Source of the DNA: an uncultured Bacteroides sp.
GTDB taxonomy: Bacteria > Bacteroidota > Bacteroidia > Bacteroidales > Bacteroidaceae
DNA length: 44,786 nt
Direction: 5' to 3'
Assembly: GCA_937890825.1 (NCBI GenBank)
Contig: CALADS010000018.1
Span: forward strand, 1 to 44,786
Part shown: positions 25,233 through 35,133 of the stretch, piece by piece
How positions within the stretch are numbered: position 1 is the stretch's first letter
Layout: each line of letters begins with the position of its first letter
Notes under the pieces: generated by a model
What the model was told of the DNA's origin: nothing
What the model saw: the letters and a program-made list of their open reading frames with translations, nothing else
Database searches by the model: none
Program-made: the position numbers and the translations under genes

Positions 25233-26648
25233 ATGAAAAAGAATGTATTTTGGTTGGGGCTGGCATTGTGTGCAGGCTTCGTAATGACCTCTTGCGATGA
25301 CGATGATGATCTAGGCAATGGTGGTGTAAAAGATTTGGCAGACGACCAGCCGGCAGCGATGGTAGATGCTGCTGGTTTCTATATGGTGAATGAAGGACAC
25401 GGACAGGAGGATGGTTCGGTAAACTATTTTAAGAAGAGCGTTGATGGGTATACGGCCACCTACCGGGCTTATCGGGCAGCCAATGATGGAGAGAAGTTGG
25501 GCACCACTACCCAGTTTGGAACCATCTGGGGGGATAACATGTATCTGATGACCAAACAGGGTAATCGTTTGGTGGTGGCTGATGCGAAAACGCTGAAGAA
25601 AAAAGCGGCTTTTCAGGAATTGGGCGGTGATGCCCGTATGTTCTTAGGGGTGACTGATAAAAAAGGGTATGTAGGTACGCAAGCCGGAATTCGAGTATTT
25701 GATATTACTCAGTTGCAGTTGGGCAGTGCCATTGCCGATATTCCTGCCGAAGAAATCGGTAATATGTGTTTGTCGGCCGGTAAGGTGTTTGCGGTATCAC
25801 AAAGTGGATTATACATCCTCGATGCTCAAACAGACAAGCTGATAGAAAAGAAAGCTGTAACAGGCTTAAGTACGGCCATTTGCGGACAGGATGGCACTGT
25901 ATGGGTAGCTGCTGCCGACCATTTCCTTAAAATAGATCCGGAAGACCTGGAGATGGAACAGGTAGCTTATCCCGAGGGCGGAAGCGTATTTGATAGCTGG
26001 TGGGCTTGGAACGCTGGTTCGCTTTGTGCTTCTATACAGAAGAATGTATTGTACTGGGCATCAGGATCTAGTTCTTGGGCTGTTTCCGATGTTTGGAAAT
26101 ATGATGTGGAAGCTAAGAAGTTCTCTAAAATCTATACCATGCATGAGACCGATCTTGGTGGTGTACCCAATATTTACAGTGCAGGCCTTCGCGTGGATCC
26201 GTTGACCGATGAACTGATTGTAATGGGGGTATATAACTATGCGCAGTGCTGGGCTTATAAACTGGACAGCAACGGGCAAGAATTGGACTGTTATCCTTTA
26301 TTGGGTGGACAAGGCGTGTCTATATTGCCCGATGGCTATAATCGTTGGTTCCCCGCTTTGCCTGTCTTTGAAGATGCCAACCAACCGCAGATTCTTTTGA
26401 ATCAGGTGAAGGTGAAAGCTGGCGAAACAGAAGAGGTGGATTTGGACGAAAAGGTGGTGGATTACGACAATATCTTTGCATCTATGATGTTTGAACTTAC
26501 ACCGGCTGAGGAAAACCTGGCAAAGGTGGCTCTGGATGGGGATGACCTGAAGGTGACGGGGCTTCAGCCGGGAGTGACTGCCTGCAAACTGGCGGTGATT
26601 TCCAACGGTGTACGCGTGGAGAAGAACATTCAGATTGTAGTGGAATAA
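25233..26648 (+). CDS. DUF5074-like propeller lipoprotein (locus 2)
   Basis: A 471-residue lipoprotein with lipobox MTSC (C21) and a DDDDD surface-export-like stretch. Residues ~45-385 contain YncE/DUF5074-like blades (GFYMVNEGHGQEDGSVNYF, GNRLVVADAKTLKK, IPAEEIGNMCLSAGKVFAVS, GLRVDPLTDELIVMGVYNY). The last ~90 residues look like an Ig-type beta-sandwich (VKVKAGETEEVDLDEKVVDY). It is the last gene of the second B12 operon, 35 bp after the fusion gene. The ligand is unknown; membership of a riboswitch-controlled operon points to corrinoid handling. Confidence 0.7.
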   Translation: MKKNVFWLGLALCAGFVMTSCDDDDDLGNGGVKDLADDQPAAMVDAAGFYMVNEGHGQEDGSVNYFKKSVDGYTATYRAYRAANDGEKLGTTTQFGTIWGDNMYLMTKQGNRLVVADAKTLKKKAAFQELGGDARMFLGVTDKKGYVGTQAGIRVFDITQLQLGSAIADIPAEEIGNMCLSAGKVFAVSQSGLYILDAQTDKLIEKKAVTGLSTAICGQDGTVWVAAADHFLKIDPEDLEMEQVAYPEGGSVFDSWWAWNAGSLCASIQKNVLYWASGSSSWAVSDVWKYDVEAKKFSKIYTMHETDLGGVPNIYSAGLRVDPLTDELIVMGVYNYAQCWAYKLDSNGQELDCYPLLGGQGVSILPDGYNRWFPALPVFEDANQPQILLNQVKVKAGETEEVDLDEKVVDYDNIFASMMFELTPAEENLAKVALDGDDLKVTGLQPGVTACKLAVISNGVRVEKNIQIVVE

Positions 26649-26686
26649 TCGTTCGAAAAGCCATTATTCGCTTCATCAAGATAAAG

Positions 26687-26728
26687 AGTGCGTCCGGGGA
26701 GCCTTTCCTTGGGCGCACTTTTTTTTGT
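26687..26728 (+). terminator. Terminator of B12 locus 2
   Basis: AGTGCGTCC (26687-26695) pairs with GGGCGCACT (26711-26719), followed by eight Ts. It closes the second B12 operon. Confidence 0.8.
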
Positions 26729-26845
26729 AAGAAGCTTAACACAACTTCTAAAAACTGCTTTTTCATTTGGTTTCTTCCGTTATTTCTTGTTTCTTTGTTT
26801 TTAGAGTTCCTTCATTATAAACTGTTTTTAATCTCCTTTTTGCCT

Positions 26846-28141
26846 ATGGAACGACTTTATGAATACTTGCCTCGCGAATTGGTAACTTTTGTATTGGTTA
26901 CGCTTTTTTCTTTGCTCATCGGATTGTCGCAGCGCAGAATCAGTCTGCAAAGAGAAGGAGACAGTACCCTCTTTGGCACCGACCGCACGTTTACGTTTAT
27001 CGGCATCTTGGGGTATTTGCTGTATATCCTCGACCCTCTGGAGTATCGGTTGTTTATGGGCGGTGGTATGATACTGGGTAGTTTGTTGGCCTTGCATTAT
27101 TATGTAAAACAGGCTCAGTTTCATGTATTTGGCGTTACTACCGTTGTCATCGCTTTAATCACTTATTGCATTGCCCCTATCGTGGCTACGCAGCCTTCGT
27201 GGTTTTATGTGATGGTGATTGTCACCGTACTGCTTTTCACGGAATTGAAGCACACGTTTACTGAATTAGCCCAACGTATGCAGAATGATGAGATGATTAC
27301 ACTAGCCAAGTTTCTGGCCATCAGTGGCATCATCCTTCCCATCCTTCCCAACAAGAATCTCATACCCGACATCAGCCTCACCCCTTACAGCATCTGGCTG
27401 GCCACGGTGGTGGTATCAGGCATTTCATACTTATCTTATCTGCTGAAGCGCTATGTGTTCCGTGAGTCGGGTATATTGGTATCGGGAATTGTAGGAGGCT
27501 TGTATAGCAGCACAGCAACCATCTCTGTATTGGCCCGCAAAAGCAGGCAGGCCTCTGCCGAGGAAGCCCCGGAATATGTGGCAGCTATGCTGCTGGCAGT
27601 GAGCATGATGTTCTTGCGATTTCTGATACTGATAGCCATTTTCAGCCGGGAAACTGCAGGGGTAGTCTGCCCCTATATGCTGATTATGTCGGCTGTAGCG
27701 GGTGGAGGTGCTTGGTATCTGCATACCCGACTGTTGAAGGCATCCGGTGTGCATCGTCCAGCAGAAGAGGACGATGGCAGCAATCCGCTGGAGTTTAAGG
27801 TAGCCCTGATTTTCGCAGCTTTGTTTGTGGTCTTTACCATCCTTACACATTATACGTTGGTGTATGCCGGTACCGGCGGACTGAATCTGCTTTCGTTTGT
27901 TTCGGGAGTGAGTGATATTACGCCCTTTATCTTGAATCTGGTGCAGGGCACCGGACGGGTGTCTGTATCGGTAATAGCTGCCTGTGCCATGCAGGCCATT
28001 GTGAGCAACATTGTGGTAAACATGTGTTATGCCCTGTTTTTCGGAGGCAGGCAGAGCGCTTTGCGTCCCTGGATATATCGGGGATTCGGATGGGTGATAG
28101 TCATTCAGACCATTTTATTGCTGTTCTATTACTTCGCTTAA
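26846..28141 (+). CDS. MgtC/SapB N-domain plus DUF4010 integral membrane protein
   Basis: The protein is 431 residues from the start at 26846 (MERLYEYLP), chosen because the earlier ATG adds a non-conserved tail. The first ~140 residues carry the MgtC/SapB pattern (LVTLFSLLIGLSQRR, TFTFIGILGYLL). The rest resembles DUF4010, with many hydrophobic helices (about a dozen) and a GIVGGLYSSTATISVLARKS signature. Function is not established: MgtC proteins affect magnesium homeostasis and stress survival. It is monocistronic and convergent with the hybrid sensor gene across the shared terminator at 28151-28185. Confidence 0.75.
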   Translation: MERLYEYLPRELVTFVLVTLFSLLIGLSQRRISLQREGDSTLFGTDRTFTFIGILGYLLYILDPLEYRLFMGGGMILGSLLALHYYVKQAQFHVFGVTTVVIALITYCIAPIVATQPSWFYVMVIVTVLLFTELKHTFTELAQRMQNDEMITLAKFLAISGIILPILPNKNLIPDISLTPYSIWLATVVVSGISYLSYLLKRYVFRESGILVSGIVGGLYSSTATISVLARKSRQASAEEAPEYVAAMLLAVSMMFLRFLILIAIFSRETAGVVCPYMLIMSAVAGGGAWYLHTRLLKASGVHRPAEEDDGSNPLEFKVALIFAALFVVFTILTHYTLVYAGTGGLNLLSFVSGVSDITPFILNLVQGTGRVSVSVIAACAMQAIVSNIVVNMCYALFFGGRQSALRPWIYRGFGWVIVIQTILLLFYYFA

Positions 28142-28150
28142 AGGTACGTA

Positions 28151-28185
28151 TGAAAGGGTAAATCATGTTACCCTTTCATTTTTTT
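28151..28185. terminator. Terminator between convergent genes
   Basis: TGAAAGGGTAA (28151-28161) and TTACCCTTTCA (28168-28178) form a perfect 11-bp stem with a 6-nt loop, followed by a T run. The stem overlaps the stop codon of the hybrid sensor gene. Confidence 0.8.
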
Positions 28186-31100
28186 GATGTATTCAGTAGG
28201 CAGACAGCCAAAATATTTCTTGAAGCTTGTAGCAAAGTAGGAAGGGGTATTAAAGCCTACCATACTACTCACTTCAGCAATGGTATATCGTCCGTCCTTC
28301 AGAAGTTTGGTTGCCTCATTGAAGCGTATCTTACGGATAAATTCAATGGTGGATTCTCCGGTGATGGCCTTCATCTTGAGGTGCAGATTAGACCGGCTCA
28401 TATTCATCTCTTTGGCAAATTCGTCGGTTGAGAACGAAATATTATCCATATTTTTTTCTACGATAGCTACTGCACGTTTGAGCAATTCCTCATCCATGGC
28501 ATTGAATGTAATTTTCTCCGGTTCCACTTCCAAAGACTTGGAATAATGCTCCTGCATGCGTCTGCGCGTGCGAATCATATTCTGTATCTTAGCAGTAAGA
28601 ATAGGTAGAGAGAATGGTTTAGGAATGTAATCATCTGCACCGGTCTGCAGACCTTCCATCTGATCTTTGGCTTCGCCTTTAGCAGACAGCATGATTACCG
28701 GTACATGGCAAGTACGTATGTTCTGTTTTACCAGTTTACACAGTTTGATTCCATCCATTATCGGCATCATGACATCCGTCAAGATGATGTCCACATCCTG
28801 TTCTTTCAATGTTTCTAAAGCTTCTGCGCCGTTTCCTACTTTCAGTACGTTGAATTGCGTAGAAAGATGTGCATTTAGATAGTTACGTATTTCGTCATTA
28901 TCTTCTACCAATAACAGGGTTCCGTGTCTTTTGGGATCTGCAGGAATCGTTTCGTTTTCCTTCTTTTCCGTATCAATGAAATACATCTCTTTAGCATTGG
29001 TAGAGTATACCTGTTCATTGTCAGGATTATCGTCTTTCGAGGCCAATTCTGTAGGCTTATAGAGACTGGTGTCTTGAGGTATATATACAGAGAATGTGCT
29101 TCCTTTGCCTTCTTCGCTTTCCAACTCTATACGTCCGTGGTGTAGTTCTACTAGTCTTTGTACCAACGACAAGCCGATACCACTTCCTACATGTTCGCTT
29201 TCTATCTGATAGAAGCGTTCGAAGATTTTGCCTTGTTTGTTGATAGGAATTCCGATGCCTGTGTCGCTGACTTGCAGCAATAACTCCTGATTTACCTCTT
29301 TAAGGCTCACCGTTATGCTTTGTCCACTTTCTGTATACTTGAATGCATTGGACAACAGATTATTTACAATCAGTTCCAAGTAATTGGCATCAAATAAAAC
29401 TTCTTTATCTTCTACTTCCGACTGTAAGCTATAAGTTATCTTTTTGTGTCTTGCCAGTTTTTCGTAAAAGAGGAAGTTATCTTGTATCAATTGGTGTGCA
29501 TTGTCTTTTTTAGCTTTCAGTTCAAACACTCCCAATTCGGCACGTCGGTAATCCATCAGTTGGTTCACCAGGTGGAGCAGTCGGTTTGCATTTCTTTGGA
29601 TATATTCCAATTGATTGCGGGTCCAGCGGTCGCTGATTTGGCTAATAACCTCCTGCAGAGGAGCTAGAATCAAGGTCAATGGAGTGCGCAGTTCGTGCGA
29701 TATGTTGATGAAGAAGCGCATTTTCATTTGGTTGATTTCTTCTTGATGTTCTTTGTCTCTGCGTTCCATTTCCAGTTTGGCTTTCATACTTTTACGCATC
29801 CAGAAGAAGCGGAAGATGAAAACAATAAGTGCTATGAAGCAGCTCATGAACAGAAAATTAGCCCACCACGTCTTGTACCATACTGGCAGTACATTGATTA
29901 TCAGTACAGTGGGCCGGCTGTTCCATTTTCCGTCACTGTTGGCTGCTTTTACTTTGAATTTGTATGTGCCCTGTGGCAGGTTGGAATAAGAAACTGTTCG
30001 TTTATTGGTTAAATAATACCATTCTTTATCATACCCTTCTAGTTTGTATGCAAAGGTATTGTGCTGTCCGGAAACAAAGTTGGACACCACAAATTCCAGT
30101 GTGAACGAGGTTTGCCACGATTGCAGCGTGATGCTTTTCGTTTGGCTGATGCTGTGGCTTAAGATACCGGTTTCATCATCAGGCCGTACAGGCTTGTTGA
30201 AGAGTAACAGTTTGGTGATGACTACAGAAGGAGTATACGGATTATCCTGCAGCAACTCCGGTCGGAAGTTGGTTATTCCGTTGATACCGCCAAAGTACAT
30301 GGTACCCGAAGTCGTCTTGCAATAGGCAGCACTGTTGAATTGGTTGTTTTGCAGTCCGTCCGATTCAGTAAAGTTGCGGAATTTACTGGTTTCCGGATAA
30401 AAGCATGAGATACCTTTGTTGGTACTTAGCCATAAGCGTCCGTAGGTGTCTTCCAAAATGCCATACACCACATTATTGGGCAGTCCGTCCTTGGTAGTAT
30501 ATCTTCTGATGCTTTTATTCTGTTCATCAAAGCAATAGAATCCGTCACGAGTGCCAATCCAGAATACTCCGTTTTCAGCTTCATGGATGCAGTTGGTCAG
30601 TTTCTGAGTAACGGGTACATGGGGCAGAATGCTCAGTTGCTCTAAATCACTCCCTTTTTGTCGGTATACACTGATACCTTCTTCACTTCCTATCCAAAGC
30701 CGGTCTTTGGAGTCTCTGTGCAGGAAGGTTATTTGTCGAGAGGGTAACGGCTTCCCTTTGGAATCTTTTTCAATGGGAGTGAAACGCTGGTTGGCAATAT
30801 CAAACAGCACCAGTTGCTTGAGCGTTCCTAACAGGAGCTTTCCGTCTTCGTCAGGCAAGATGGCATAAATATTTTCGTCTTCCAGGTTACTGTTACGCTG
30901 GTTGAAATTAATCATCTGTCCGGTACGTCGGTTCAATACATTGAGTCCACCGGCATGTGTACCGATGTAGATACGCCCGCCTTTTTCGTCCACATAGACG
31001 GCTTTTATATTATTAGACCCTAATCCTCGTTCTCGTTCTTCTTCTGCCAGTGCATAATGAGTGAAGTGCTGGGTGATAGGGTTATATAAGTTGAGTCCTC

Positions 31101-32229
31101 CGTCATTGGTCCCAATCCAGAGGTTTTGTTGTTGGTCTTCCACGATGCAACTTACCACGTTGTCACTGAGAGAATTTCTATATGGAGTGTGTCGCAGGTT
31201 ACCGAAACGGTTACAGATAGGGTGATAATAGTTCAACCCACCGAAGTAGGTGCCTAGCCACATTCCCCCTTGTGAATCCATAAAGATGCTGCGCACAGAG
31301 CGTTGCGACAAACTGCCGCTTTCTGTGGCGTTGCTGCTGTACGAGGTGAAGGTATCACTTCCTTCATGATAGATATTCAAGTCGTTTAGTGTACCTATCC
31401 AAAGTCGGTTTTGGGCATCTAATGCTACTGAACGGATATAGTTAGAACTGATACTATAAGGATTGGTCGTGGTATGCTGGTAGACTTTTACCTCTTGGGT
31501 CTTGGGGTTGGCCAGCAGGAGACCGGACCCTTCTGTACCTATCCAAATACGGGTGGGCGATTGTTCCAATATAGCCTGTATCCGTTTGCTTTCGATGACA
31601 GGTTGAAACCTTTCCATCTTTTTCTGTGGGATGGAATAGGTGAACACTTCGCCCGAAGGAGTTCCTATATAGATAAGGCTGTTCTTACGGTATAGCACCG
31701 AGGCCGTTAATTGACGCATGGCAGGGCTTAGAATGCTATCGTTGAAAGCCGATTGTGGAATGTCGAAAACCGTCAGTCCATACGATGTGCTTACCAACAG
31801 TAAATCGGGCGATATTTCAGCAATTCCGTTGACTTGGATCTTCTTACCTTTCTTTTCGATGGCATAGTTATAGAAGCGATCCTTGTTTTCATCATAGTAT
31901 GACAGACCATCTCTGGTACCAATCCACACTCTACCTTGGCTGTCTGTCTGGATGATACGGGCAATGTTATTGGCAATGGTTTTCGGGTCTTGGTCATCGT
32001 GCTGGTATACGGTAAATTCATAACCGTTGTATTTATTTACACCGTCGTAAGTGGCAAACCACATATTGCCGTTCTTATCTTGGTTGATAGAAAAGACCGT
32101 GCTTTGTGATAATCCCTCATTAAGGGATATATGGGAAAAATTAATAAGTTCCGGAATTTTGGAGAAAGTATTTGCGCTGCCTATAAATAATATAATAAAG
32201 CTGATGAGGATATTCAATAATATTTTCAT
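28168..32229 (-). CDS. Hybrid two-component system sensor/regulator
   Basis: A 1353-residue single-chain regulator. The start at 32229 (MKILLN) begins a signal peptide and lies downstream of the -7 box. In order it contains periplasmic Reg_prop beta-propeller repeats (about 30-660, many D..G.LWIGT motifs), a Y_Y_Y domain (about 700-780), a membrane helix (about 790-812), HisKA with phospho-acceptor H845 in NISHELRTPLTL, HATPase (NLLSNAFKYT, DTGIGIP), a receiver with phospho-acceptor D1152 in ILTDVMMP, and an AraC-type HTH (VSSMVGFNTPSYFATSFKKYF). Such proteins sense oligosaccharides in the periplasm and switch on polysaccharide utilisation genes. The divergent lyase and sulfatase are the likely targets. 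Confidence 0.95.
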   Translation of the reverse strand: MKILLNILISFIILFIGSANTFSKIPELINFSHISLNEGLSQSTVFSINQDKNGNMWFATYDGVNKYNGYEFTVYQHDDQDPKTIANNIARIIQTDSQGRVWIGTRDGLSYYDENKDRFYNYAIEKKGKKIQVNGIAEISPDLLLVSTSYGLTVFDIPQSAFNDSILSPAMRQLTASVLYRKNSLIYIGTPSGEVFTYSIPQKKMERFQPVIESKRIQAILEQSPTRIWIGTEGSGLLLANPKTQEVKVYQHTTTNPYSISSNYIRSVALDAQNRLWIGTLNDLNIYHEGSDTFTSYSSNATESGSLSQRSVRSIFMDSQGGMWLGTYFGGLNYYHPICNRFGNLRHTPYRNSLSDNVVSCIVEDQQQNLWIGTNDGGLNLYNPITQHFTHYALAEEERERGLGSNNIKAVYVDEKGGRIYIGTHAGGLNVLNRRTGQMINFNQRNSNLEDENIYAILPDEDGKLLLGTLKQLVLFDIANQRFTPIEKDSKGKPLPSRQITFLHRDSKDRLWIGSEEGISVYRQKGSDLEQLSILPHVPVTQKLTNCIHEAENGVFWIGTRDGFYCFDEQNKSIRRYTTKDGLPNNVVYGILEDTYGRLWLSTNKGISCFYPETSKFRNFTESDGLQNNQFNSAAYCKTTSGTMYFGGINGITNFRPELLQDNPYTPSVVITKLLLFNKPVRPDDETGILSHSISQTKSITLQSWQTSFTLEFVVSNFVSGQHNTFAYKLEGYDKEWYYLTNKRTVSYSNLPQGTYKFKVKAANSDGKWNSRPTVLIINVLPVWYKTWWANFLFMSCFIALIVFIFRFFWMRKSMKAKLEMERRDKEHQEEINQMKMRFFINISHELRTPLTLILAPLQEVISQISDRWTRNQLEYIQRNANRLLHLVNQLMDYRRAELGVFELKAKKDNAHQLIQDNFLFYEKLARHKKITYSLQSEVEDKEVLFDANYLELIVNNLLSNAFKYTESGQSITVSLKEVNQELLLQVSDTGIGIPINKQGKIFERFYQIESEHVGSGIGLSLVQRLVELHHGRIELESEEGKGSTFSVYIPQDTSLYKPTELASKDDNPDNEQVYSTNAKEMYFIDTEKKENETIPADPKRHGTLLLVEDNDEIRNYLNAHLSTQFNVLKVGNGAEALETLKEQDVDIILTDVMMPIMDGIKLCKLVKQNIRTCHVPVIMLSAKGEAKDQMEGLQTGADDYIPKPFSLPILTAKIQNMIRTRRRMQEHYSKSLEVEPEKITFNAMDEELLKRAVAIVEKNMDNISFSTDEFAKEMNMSRSNLHLKMKAITGESTIEFIRKIRFNEATKLLKDGRYTIAEVSSMVGFNTPSYFATSFKKYFGCLPTEYIKKMKG

Positions 32230-32264
32230 TGGAAGTGCTTTGTGCATTAAATGTTTACTGGCAT

Positions 32265-32294
32265 CAAAGATAGCACTTTTTTTAGCATTGCAAA
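32265..32294 (-). promoter_or_regulatory. Promoter of the hybrid sensor gene
   Basis: On the minus strand, TTTG (32291-32294), an 18-bp spacer and TATCTTTG (32265-32272) make a good Bacteroides promoter. It places the transcript start close to the chosen ATG. Confidence 0.65.
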
Positions 32295-32406
32295 AAAAAT
32301 GTCTTTAATATCTTTGTTCGGACAACAAGCCATTGCACAAAAATGTTTGGCATTAGACAATATTAGGAGAGAAATATGCAAAAATAGAATTGCTCAAAAC
32401 AAACTT

Positions 32407-32439
32407 CTTGTTGTGTTCGGGAAGATTATCGTAAGTTTG
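32407..32439 (+). promoter_or_regulatory. Promoter of the lyase-sulfatase operon
   Basis: TAAGTTTG (32432-32439) matches TAnnTTTG, and CTTG/GTTG at 32407-32413 could serve as the -33 element. A second plus-strand -7-like box, TATCTTTG, lies at 32309-32316. TTGTT/AACAA inverted sequences near 32314-32328 may bind the hybrid regulator. Confidence 0.45.
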
Positions 32440-32478
32440 CAACATTACTTTTTATTGTAAATCCTTAAAATATACCGT

Positions 32479-35085
32479 ATGAAGAAAAAGACATTGGTTG
32501 GTGCATCGCTCCTTTGTTTGTTGTCTGCTTGTGGCAGTGTAGAGCAATCACCAGTAATTCAAACTACTCAAGAAACATTAATGCACGAAGTACGTGCTAC
32601 TCCTTCTCCGTTGGATGGGGCAATGGCCACGGTCAATCCGCCTCGCTTCATGTGGCCGGATAAATATCCTCATTTGGGGGCTGTACTCGATGGTGTAGGT
32701 GAAACAGAAGAAAAGCCGTCTGTAGTATATCGTATACGTCTGTCGCAAGATAAGCATTTCAAGAAAGATGTGATGACCGGAGAAAAGCCTTGGGCTTTCT
32801 TTAATCCTTTTAAGCCGTTGGCATCTGGCACTTGGTATTGGCAGCATGCTTATGTTACTCCGGAAGGGCAGGAAGAATGGTCGCCGGTATATCGTTTCAC
32901 CATTGACTCGCAAACACCCGTGTTCAATCCGCCCTCGTTAGACCAACTTTTGTCAACTTATCCTACCCATCATCCGCGGGTATTGCTGGATGCAGCAGAG
33001 TGGGATGCTATTATTGCCAAAAACAAGAACAATCCAGAGGCCGAGCAATACATTACGAAATCGTTGGAATGCCTTACGCATTCGTTAAAACCGTTGCAAG
33101 AGGAGATTGATACGACCAATGTAGTGAAGCTCACCAATGAGGTGCAGCGTAAGTCTGCCTTGATTCGCGAGAGCCGGAAGATTGTGGACCGTGAAGAAGC
33201 GAATGTAGAGTCTTTGGTGCGTGCTTATTTGCTGACAAAAGATGTGCGTTTTTATAAGGAAGGTATGAAGCGTCTGAAAGAGGTGCTTTCCTGGCAGCAC
33301 AGTAAGTATTTTGCCGGTGATTTTAATCTGTCTACGCTTTTATCTATGAGCACATCAGCCTATGATGGCTTTTATGCATTGCTTACTCCGCAGGAAAAGC
33401 AGTTGTTGTTGGACACTATCCGTGAATTGGGAGGTCGTTTTTATCATGAATACGTCAATCATTTGGAGAACCGAATAGCGGATAATCATGTATGGCAGAT
33501 GACCTATCGTATTCTTACGATGGCGGCTTTCGCTACGGTTGGTGAAATTCCGGAGGCATCCACCTGGACGGATTACTGTTACAACGAATGGATTTCTCGT
33601 CTTCCCGGACTGAACAGTGACGGTGCATGGCACAACGGTGATTCATATTTTCATGTCAATATCCGTACTTTGATAGAAGTACCGGTGTTTTTCTCTCGTA
33701 TATCCGGATTTGACTTCTTTCAGGACCCATGGTATAACAACAATGCGCTGTATGTCATCTATCAGCAGCCGCCTTTCTCCAAATCGGGCGGACACGGAAA
33801 TTCTCATGAGGGCCAACGTACCCCTACAGGAGCCAGAGTGGGTTATGCGGATGCTTTGGCACGTGAGTGTCAGAATCCCTGGGCTGCAGCCTATGTGCAT
33901 GAAATCATGCAGGAAGACCCGGACATTTTGTCGAAGGCTTTTGAGGCTAAACCGGCAGATTTAAGATGGTATCGCTGTACTACGAAGAAAGAAAGACTGC
34001 CTTATACGGTGGCTCTGGCCGACTTGCCCGGCTGCAAGGTATTCAAGCAAACCGGAACGGCGCTGATGAATACCGATTTGGGACATTATGCCCGCAATGC
34101 CCGCATGTCTTTCCGAAGCAGCCCGTATGGTTCCACTTCGCATGCGTTGGCCAACCAGAATGCCTTCAATACATTTTATGGAGGTAAGGCTATCTTCTAC
34201 AGCAGCGGTCATCGTACCGGATTTACAGACGATCACTGTATGTATGCTTATAGAAACACCCGTGCTCATAACAGTATTTTAGTGAATGGTATGGGCCAGA
34301 AAATAGGAACGGAAGGGTATGGGTGGATACCTCGCTATTACGAAGGAGAAGAGATTTCTTATGTTGTAGGCGATGCTTCGCATGCATACGGACAGGTCAC
34401 GTCGCCTTTATGGCTGCAGCGTGGTCGTTTGTCGGGTACGGAATATACGCCAGAAAAAGGCTGGGATGTCAATCGCCTTTCTCTCTTCCGTCGACATTTG
34501 GTGCAGTTGGGCAATAGCGGTCTGTTTGTGGTATACGATGAATTGGAAGGTAAAGAAGCAGTGACGTGGGATTATCTGCTGCATACCATAGAACAGCCCA
34601 TGGACGTAACAGAAGAACAAGGTGGGTTACGAGTGTTGGGCAGAAATAACGCTCAAGGAGTATCGGTGGCTCACCTTTTCGCTTCCCGTCCTATGGAGTG
34701 GCAGCAAACCGACACCTTTTTTGTAGCTGCTATAGACTGGAAAAAACGTCTGGGAAAGAAGCTCTCCAATCATTATCATTTCCGGGCCACCTCTGATAAA
34801 GCCGATAAAATCTGTTTCTTGAATATTCTCGACGTACATGGAGAAAATCGTGCAGATATACCAGTAGTGCGTAGCGGTAACCGTATCACGGCAGGTGACT
34901 GGGTGATTACTTGCAATCTGAATGGTGAGCAACCCGCTTTCTTGCATATTGAGAATGCCAAGCAGGGAACCGTGTTGGACTTTAATTACGGAACCAACCG
35001 AGGGGCTACTACCATCATAGACCATGTGAAGGGTAAGCGTGTAGAAGAAACATTGGTGGATTCTATGCCGCAATTGGATATTTGA
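32479..35085 (+). CDS. Heparinase II/III-family polysaccharide lyase, lipoprotein
   Basis: An 868-residue lipoprotein (LSAC, C18). Residues ~35-150 are an N-terminal beta domain of the DUF4962 kind. Residues ~155-480 form the alpha/alpha toroid with NRIADNHVWQ (331-340) carrying candidate catalytic Asn/His. Residues ~500-868 form the heparinase II/III beta-sandwich with SSPYGSTSHA (candidate Tyr550, His555) and RAHNSILVNG (His597). The family cleaves uronic-acid-containing polysaccharides by beta-elimination. The sulfatase next door suggests a sulfated substrate such as a glycosaminoglycan, but the exact polymer cannot be read from the sequence. It is the first gene of a two-gene operon divergent from its probable regulator. 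Confidence 0.85.
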   Translation: MKKKTLVGASLLCLLSACGSVEQSPVIQTTQETLMHEVRATPSPLDGAMATVNPPRFMWPDKYPHLGAVLDGVGETEEKPSVVYRIRLSQDKHFKKDVMTGEKPWAFFNPFKPLASGTWYWQHAYVTPEGQEEWSPVYRFTIDSQTPVFNPPSLDQLLSTYPTHHPRVLLDAAEWDAIIAKNKNNPEAEQYITKSLECLTHSLKPLQEEIDTTNVVKLTNEVQRKSALIRESRKIVDREEANVESLVRAYLLTKDVRFYKEGMKRLKEVLSWQHSKYFAGDFNLSTLLSMSTSAYDGFYALLTPQEKQLLLDTIRELGGRFYHEYVNHLENRIADNHVWQMTYRILTMAAFATVGEIPEASTWTDYCYNEWISRLPGLNSDGAWHNGDSYFHVNIRTLIEVPVFFSRISGFDFFQDPWYNNNALYVIYQQPPFSKSGGHGNSHEGQRTPTGARVGYADALARECQNPWAAAYVHEIMQEDPDILSKAFEAKPADLRWYRCTTKKERLPYTVALADLPGCKVFKQTGTALMNTDLGHYARNARMSFRSSPYGSTSHALANQNAFNTFYGGKAIFYSSGHRTGFTDDHCMYAYRNTRAHNSILVNGMGQKIGTEGYGWIPRYYEGEEISYVVGDASHAYGQVTSPLWLQRGRLSGTEYTPEKGWDVNRLSLFRRHLVQLGNSGLFVVYDELEGKEAVTWDYLLHTIEQPMDVTEEQGGLRVLGRNNAQGVSVAHLFASRPMEWQQTDTFFVAAIDWKKRLGKKLSNHYHFRATSDKADKICFLNILDVHGENRADIPVVRSGNRITAGDWVITCNLNGEQPAFLHIENAKQGTVLDFNYGTNRGATTIIDHVKGKRVEETLVDSMPQLDI

Positions 35086-35133
35086 TGCAATTGTTTCAGA
35101 AATGAAGTTTATTTATTAAAAGTTCTACATATC

